From positions 655,050,920-655,114,919 of the forward strand of contig NC_081405.1 in assembly GCF_030272615.1 (NCBI RefSeq): 64,000 nt of DNA, given 5' to 3'. A program made the position numbers and the translations under genes. Source of the DNA: Cryptomeria japonica. Its lineage: Eukaryota; Streptophyta; Pinopsida; Cupressales; Cupressaceae. The notes under the pieces are model-generated. The model saw only the letters and a list, made by a program, of their open reading frames with translations, was not told the origin of the DNA and did no database searches. Shown in pieces: positions 58,453-64,000 of the stretch (position 1 is the stretch's first letter; the number at the start of each line of letters is the position of its first letter).

Positions 58453-61400
58453 CTAGTCTAGCACGTCATCTACCTCCCGATCTTGCTGATCAATATTTCG
58501 GGAAGGTAGGAAACACGCTAGAGGAGGAACATCCAACACAACAGATGGAGCTATCACAAGATCCAAACAAGGGCTATGTTCATGTTCCGAGCCACATTGT
58601 TCTTGTCTAGGAGCTAGGATAAGTGCTTTAGAAAATTCGTTAGATAGATGGTTATCAACATCAACATATTCATATTCACTATTAGAATGAACAGGAATAA
58701 CATTTTCATCATGAATAACATTTTCATCTATATCATCATCAAGATTTATAAAAATAGGATCTTTAACTCGCACAGGATCAAGACCATCATGCATCTTATG
58801 TTTAGGAGATTTCGGCTCAATCATCGGCTGAGGAGAAAATGGAATAATACTGGCTGAAAGTGATTTTGGGGATTGCAAAGTTTGAGAAGCAGCTGTCTGA
58901 GCTCTAAGACGACGCTTTCGTCGGCGTTCACGTGCAGAACGATTTCGTCTAGTCTTAGTAGGAAGTTGAGGAGACTGAGGAGGAGGAATGTTCTCATCCT
59001 TATCACTTGGGTGTTTAGGTTGTGGTCTCTTAGGTTGAACAATAGGAGAAGAGGAAGGTCTCTTCTCTCCATAAGAGGAAGGAGGAGGAACTGCTCCATA
59101 TAAGGGAGGGATATTTGGTTTAGGAAGGAGACCAAGTCCATCATGACGAGGAGGGATAGGTCTACTTTTAGAAAGTTTATTAGATGTGGGCATAGTCACA
59201 TTCATAGGAATGGGTTGGGAATTTTCTTGAGGAAAGACATTAGTTTTATCTTTCAAAGGAAGAACTTCCTTCTCAAGAATGATAGGAATATCAAGTTTGG
59301 GTGTTCTAGGTTCACTTAGAGATAGGATCATATCTTTTTTCCACTTTTGATAAGATTTGAAAAGATGATCACTTCGCGGAGGAAGAGATTGAAATTGTTT
59401 AGGCCAAAAATAATCAATAGGAATGCTAGAAATTCTTTCAGCTGGTTTAAAGAGACTATAATTGACAGTAAAAATTTCACCATTATGGGGAAATTTCAAA
59501 CACTTGTGAATAGGAGAAGCAATAGCATTCATGGAAGATAGCCAAGGATAGTCTAGCTTCACACGAAATTGTTCGGATGATGGAATAATAGCAAAGTCCA
59601 CATCAAGGGATTTGTTATGGACCTCAATAGGTAATGTAATAGAACCAATTGCAGGAGAAGAAAATGCATCAAATAGTTTCACAACCACATTTGTTTCATC
59701 ATAGATCACTTGATTCAATTGCAAAGTAAAAAGAAATTCTTCAGTAATGATATTAACCATACAAGAAGGATCAATAAGCACTCCACGGCAAGGTGTATTC
59801 TTGACTTTTGCAACTATATATAAAGGACCATCAGGTGCCCTGATAGTTTCACTGGAATCAAATGTGATGGAAGGTTCTTTAGGGATTTTCTGCTGCTCCA
59901 CAAAGTTAATCACATTAGGAGTCATAGACACAAGATCATCAAGTGAGACAGAGGAATCAGTAGTATCAATCGCATTAGAGGTATGAGAAGGCAATGGATC
60001 AGTAAAAATCTGAAGATTTTGGTTAGGAGGAGCTACAGATATGTTGCCTTTATCATTCACACCAAAAACAGAGATAGTATTATTATCAATCAAATCTTGA
60101 ATTTTACCCTTTAAAGCAAAACATTTTTCAGTATCATGCCCAGGATGACGATGAAATTGACAAAAAGATTTGTTATCAAAATAGGGTGAATTAATCTTTG
60201 CAGGATCTATTTGCCTTATAGGAGGAAGAGTAAGCACATTTTGTTCCAATAACTTATTCATAATACTATGCAATGATTCATTCAAAGGAGTAAACTTTCT
60301 TTCTTTCTTGAAAAACTTAGAAATAGGAGGCACACCTGATGCTGCATTCACATTGTTGTTGATGATGTTTTCATTGAATTTAATGGACTCTCTGTTCGGT
60401 TTAAACTTCCCAAATCGTTGTTGACTACTATCACCCTTATCACTCGGAGCCATAAGATTTGCTTGTTCCATTTGACTCACAGTCAGTTGATAATTGTGAA
60501 GAGTTGCGCACAACTGGTGGAAGGAAGTAAACTCAGAAAACAGGAGTTTTTCTCTAATATCTTTTTCTAAATTAGAAATAAAGATTCTTTGAATATCATT
60601 GTCAGGCACTGGAAAAGAAATTTGAGCATACAAATGTTTATATCTACCAATGAAATCAATCACTTTTTCTTTAACACCTTGTTTACAATGCATTAAATCA
60701 ATCAAAGTAACTTTAGGACTTATATTGTTTTGAAATTGTTGAATGAAAGCATTTGCAAGTTGTTCAAAAGAAGTAATAGAATAGGAAGGCAACGAGCAAT
60801 ACCATTGTAGGGCTTTATCTCTTAATGTTCTAGTAAACAGTTTTGCAAGCAACCTTTGGTCATAAGCAAAATCAGTACATATTGTTTGAAATATCTTAAC
60901 ATGTGTTAGAGGATCACCCTTAACATTATAAAGCTCCAAATGTGGAATTTCAACATGTTTAGGGGGGATAGCTCGAACAATGTCAAGAGAAAGTGGGCTC
61001 GCAACATCAAATGTGGGCACACTAAACTTAGATTGATTCATAGAGGCAATTTGTTGCTGTAAAGAAGAGACAGTTTGTGCAAGATTGTTAATGGTCGCTT
61101 CAGTCGAAGAATTCATATTAGACGTGTTAGATTGTGATGGAGGTATTATGTTATTGAAAGAAGGTAGAGAGTAAGGTGGTGGGACACTATGATAGTTAGT
61201 CATAGGAGATGATTGGAAAGGAGGAACACTACAAGGAGGAATGGAATGATTAAACGAATTGCCCCCTTGCGTCATGTTCATTTGTGGTGATATAATAGGA
61301 ACACTTATTGAAGGAATGAATGAAGAAGTCGGATTGAATGAAGGAAGAGGGTTGATTGAAGAAGAAGGATTGCCCCCATGACTGGTGATCATAGGGGGAA

Positions 61401-61895
61401 TATCTTGTGTTGAAGTAGTCATTATGTTTGATGTAAAAGTAGGTATACTAGCAATAGGAGTTGTTGAAGGAATAGAATGATTGACTTGAGTAGGAGGTTG
61501 TGTATAACGTAAAGTTTCGGCACAACTTTTCATCGGCATCACATTCAAATCCACAATGTGTGCAATACCATTCAAAATATCAATTCCATTCTTATCACTT
61601 TGAACCATACGTTTTAGACCCTCAATTAATGAAAGAGCTTCGCTATCGGGGTATTCTTGAGACATCCATTGTCGAAAATCATCAAATTGGTTATCCAATT
61701 TTGAAAGTTTTTCTACAGAAACCTCATGGAGAGCTTCTTCATCATTAAGAGGATTAGAGGAATTACCCATGTCCTCATTAAAAGGCCATTCAAATTAGGT
61801 TCCATCTCCTCGGTAATTACACCTTGGAAGGACTTAATTCTAAGGCTTCGTCTAACGGGAATAGTGTAAGTAGGGCTTATTGTTGTAAAACTCAT
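58453..61895 (-). pseudogene. gag-protease of element B copy 3 (one frameshift near the start)
   Basis: The ATG at 61893-61895 begins MSFTTISPTYTIPVRR, but a one-base loss in a T-run near 61785 shifts the frame. After that the frame is open without a stop for 1105 codons (61770 to 58453), through gag domain, CHHC knuckle (FCQFHRHPGHDTEKC), retropepsin-like block with LIDPSCMVN, basic RERRRKRR cluster and the DDVLD end. It carries a six-residue insertion (QPMIEP) absent from the other copies. This single lesion makes it the best-preserved copy. Confidence 0.88.
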
Positions 61896-63080
61896 GCACT
61901 AAAGAGAGAGAGAAGATTTTGAATTTTAGCGGTAGCAAATTTCAATAAAATCAGCCAATCTCCTAGATTTAAGCTGTTAAATACAATTAGGACAATCTCC
62001 CAAAATTTCGAAAAAAAGGTCCGGGACCGTGGCGAACGGAGTGCACACGGTCCTCGCAACTTTTTTCAAAATTTTCAGGGATGAAAGTTATGATGATTTC
62101 AAAGCTAATCTGAAAAAATTGAGTGATTTTACAATCTGTAGATAGGCCAAATTAAAGTTGCAATCTCAAAATTGAACCCTACCAAGATTGTTGAAAAATG
62201 TAAAATTTGAATTTTGAAAAAGAGAGGGAAACTGAAATTTTGAATTTTATGATTTTAGAAGGAATACTGAAAGCAATGCAGGCTTTGAAATTTAAAAGTT
62301 GACTCGATTTCATGCAAAATTCAAATTTGAAAGTGGAAATCAAAGATGTTGCAATTAAACATTTAATTTCAAAAGTCACAAATTGTAAAAATTTGAATAA
62401 AGCATTGAAATTTTGAATGAATTCCAACACACTTTTCAGATTTAGGACTGTAAGAAACACAATTTTGACATGAATTTCAATTTCAACAATTTTTGAATGA
62501 TTAGAAGCCTTAATCCAAGCAATCACTAGACCAACTTTGACTGTAATTTTGAAAGTGTTAAAATTGATAAAATCAGCCAAAATTCTGGATTTTAGCAAAA
62601 AACTACAGTAAGATCTAGCTCTCGAAATTTTGAAAAAAATGTCGGGGACGATGGCGCTCGGGGTGCACACAGTCCTCACAACTTTTTTCCAAATTTTCAG
62701 GGATGAGAGATATTGTGATTTTATTGCGGAATCCAAAGTTACAGCCGATTTGGAGGTGTTTTGATCAGTGAAATTATCAGTCAAAGGTTGAATCAAGAAG
62801 GTCTTAAAAATTAGGGTTTTGACATTTAACCACTTACTTTTCAGAATTAAAGCACAAATATGAATTGACAATTTGCAATAGAAGGGTAGATCTGAAACAA
62901 GCATTAACAATTAAACATTTCACAAGCTTAATTACTTAAAAAGAAAATTTTAGGGTTTTTATGCAATCAACCTCTAAAATTTGCAAAAGATCAAACATGG
63001 AAATATAATTAGGAAAGCAAAATTTTCAGATCTAACCATGAATAATCAGAATGAGGATGTTCACATCGGGTTCACCAAAA
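61896..63080 (-). other. Leader and primer-binding region of copy 3
   Basis: It matches the leaders of the other copies. The primer-binding phrase lies at about 63055-63080, next to the 5' LTR. The leader open frame is only 243 codons here and ends differently, which argues against it being a gene. Confidence 0.55.
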
Positions 63081-64000
63081 TGTAAAGCGGAAAAATCGAA
63101 CCCTAGTTGTTCTCCCCTCCCCAACTCCAAGGAGAGAGAAGGGAGAGTCACTAGGGTTGATGGTTTTCACTTAGGGGAGACTTTACATTCAAAAGAGGGG
63201 TTGAAACCCACAAGATCCAATCCCACGCAATGCAAGATTGGATTCTAGATGAGTTTCAAGGGGTAAGACATCAAGGATACCCTCTTTTGTAAAGAATGTA
63301 GATAGAAAGATTGACCTAGGAATTCATGTAAAGTAGGAAAGATTCGCTTATAAACAGAGATAGGGATATGGAATGAAGCTGCAGACCTGGAATTAGCAGT
63401 AAAATGTTGAGACGGTGTTGTTCTGCAAATTTGAGCAAAAGTTGACAGGACGATGGCGCCCGGCGTGCACATGGTCCTCCGAAAAATCCGCGAAACAAAG
63501 GGGGATCTGTTCGTCTCTGCACAAGGATTCCAGATCTTCAATTACAGCCGCGTACCTGTAACCTACACACAGAAAAGAGAGGAAGATTGGGGGTTTAGGG
63601 ATGAGGGGTTTGCCTTTAGGTCAAACCCCGGTTTTGGAATTAACCAAGAAATGAAAATACTGTAAATGTAAATGTTTGTAATGTAAACAAGTATTGATAC
63701 CTTGTTGTAAGAATGTTTGTATTCTTACATGCGAAGGTGTAATGTATGTAGTATGTAATGTGTTGTAAGTGATCTCCTCTTCAATGGTTGAATCCTTATC
63801 TTGAATGCAACACTTAGCCTTGAATGGAGACTTAGAATGATCAATTGCTTGAAGGAATGCTTGAATGCTTGAATGCTTGAATGTTTGAATATCGTTTCCG
63901 CCTTGCTCACATATATGTGTCCTCCTCCTTTTGAGAGGGGAAATGTAGTTTATATACTTGTCAATTAGGGCTGATAGACTGATTTTCCCGACCTTAGGCC
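63081..64000 (-). mobile_element. 5' LTR of element B copy 3, cut by the window edge
   Basis: It begins (plus-strand view) tgtaaagcgg and follows the 3' LTR of the same copy nearly base for base up to the edge. The first 920 bp of about 1260 are visible. Confidence 0.9.

Larger units (their letters stand above)
56449..64000 (-). mobile_element. Element B copy 3, minus strand, runs off the right edge
   Basis: It has a 3' LTR at 56449-57707, then a polypurine tract, a gag-protease frame, a leader, and a 5' LTR starting at 63081 that is truncated by the window edge. It is the same family as 18737-33215 but a single copy, and more diverged. Five bases before the left tip (gtagg, 56444-56448) are the candidate target duplication; the partner lies outside the window. 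Confidence 0.9.

Overview
The window looks like nuclear DNA of a gymnosperm, most likely a conifer. Two single-copy-type genes sit in a sea of nested LTR retrotransposons. The conifer call is an inference. It rests on the TIR-NBS-LRR gene, whose TIR block and C-terminal extension resemble conifer members of the family as I know them, and on the TE-dominated, AT-rich, heavily nested layout. No bacterial, organellar or viral gene set is present, and I saw no tRNA, rRNA or CRISPR.

Layout. 1-1791 is the 5' end of a minus-strand Copia element (gag, primer-binding site, complete LTR). 1.8-3.6 kb holds an unrecognised, intron-bearing, decayed coding region. 4.3-6.0 kb is an array of about 360-bp tandem repeats. 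This array is interrupted by a 27-kb nested insertion (5990-33368) and resumes at 33369. The outer element, A, is a Ty3/Gypsy element of Tat/Ogre type with a broken gag-protease, a remnant of the integrase tail, and an antisense plant-mobile-domain (PMD) ORF. It is bounded by a 5-bp duplication, ATTAT. Inside its 3' LTR sits element B (18737-33215), a three-LTR, two-body tandem (LTR-body-LTR-body-LTR) of a gag-only non-autonomous family. B is bounded by its own 5-bp duplication, ATATG. A third B copy lies on the minus strand at 56449-64000 and runs off the right edge.

33.6-38.5 kb carries two truncated minus-strand Copia elements of different families. 38.7-42.7 kb holds an intact intronless glyoxal-oxidase-type gene (39950-41599), flanked upstream by a broken copy of its own promoter and 5' end and downstream by a broken copy of its own 3' end. 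43.7-44.9 kb is the 3' end of a LINE. 46.13-46.97 kb is a 184-bp tandem array just upstream of a five-exon TIR-NBS-LRR gene (47325-52195), which has one in-frame stop in the LRR. 52.2-56.4 kb is mostly unrecognised, with small duplications and faint retroelement traces.

How the parts relate. The two host genes look independent: an extracellular copper-radical oxidase and an intracellular immune receptor. The retroelements form a readable stratigraphy: satellite, then A, then B. B keeps LTR tips resembling those of A but carries no polymerase or integrase, so it probably depended on an A-like partner. Many of the lesions in the gag copies are CGA to TGA changes, as expected from methylated-CpG decay in silenced elements.
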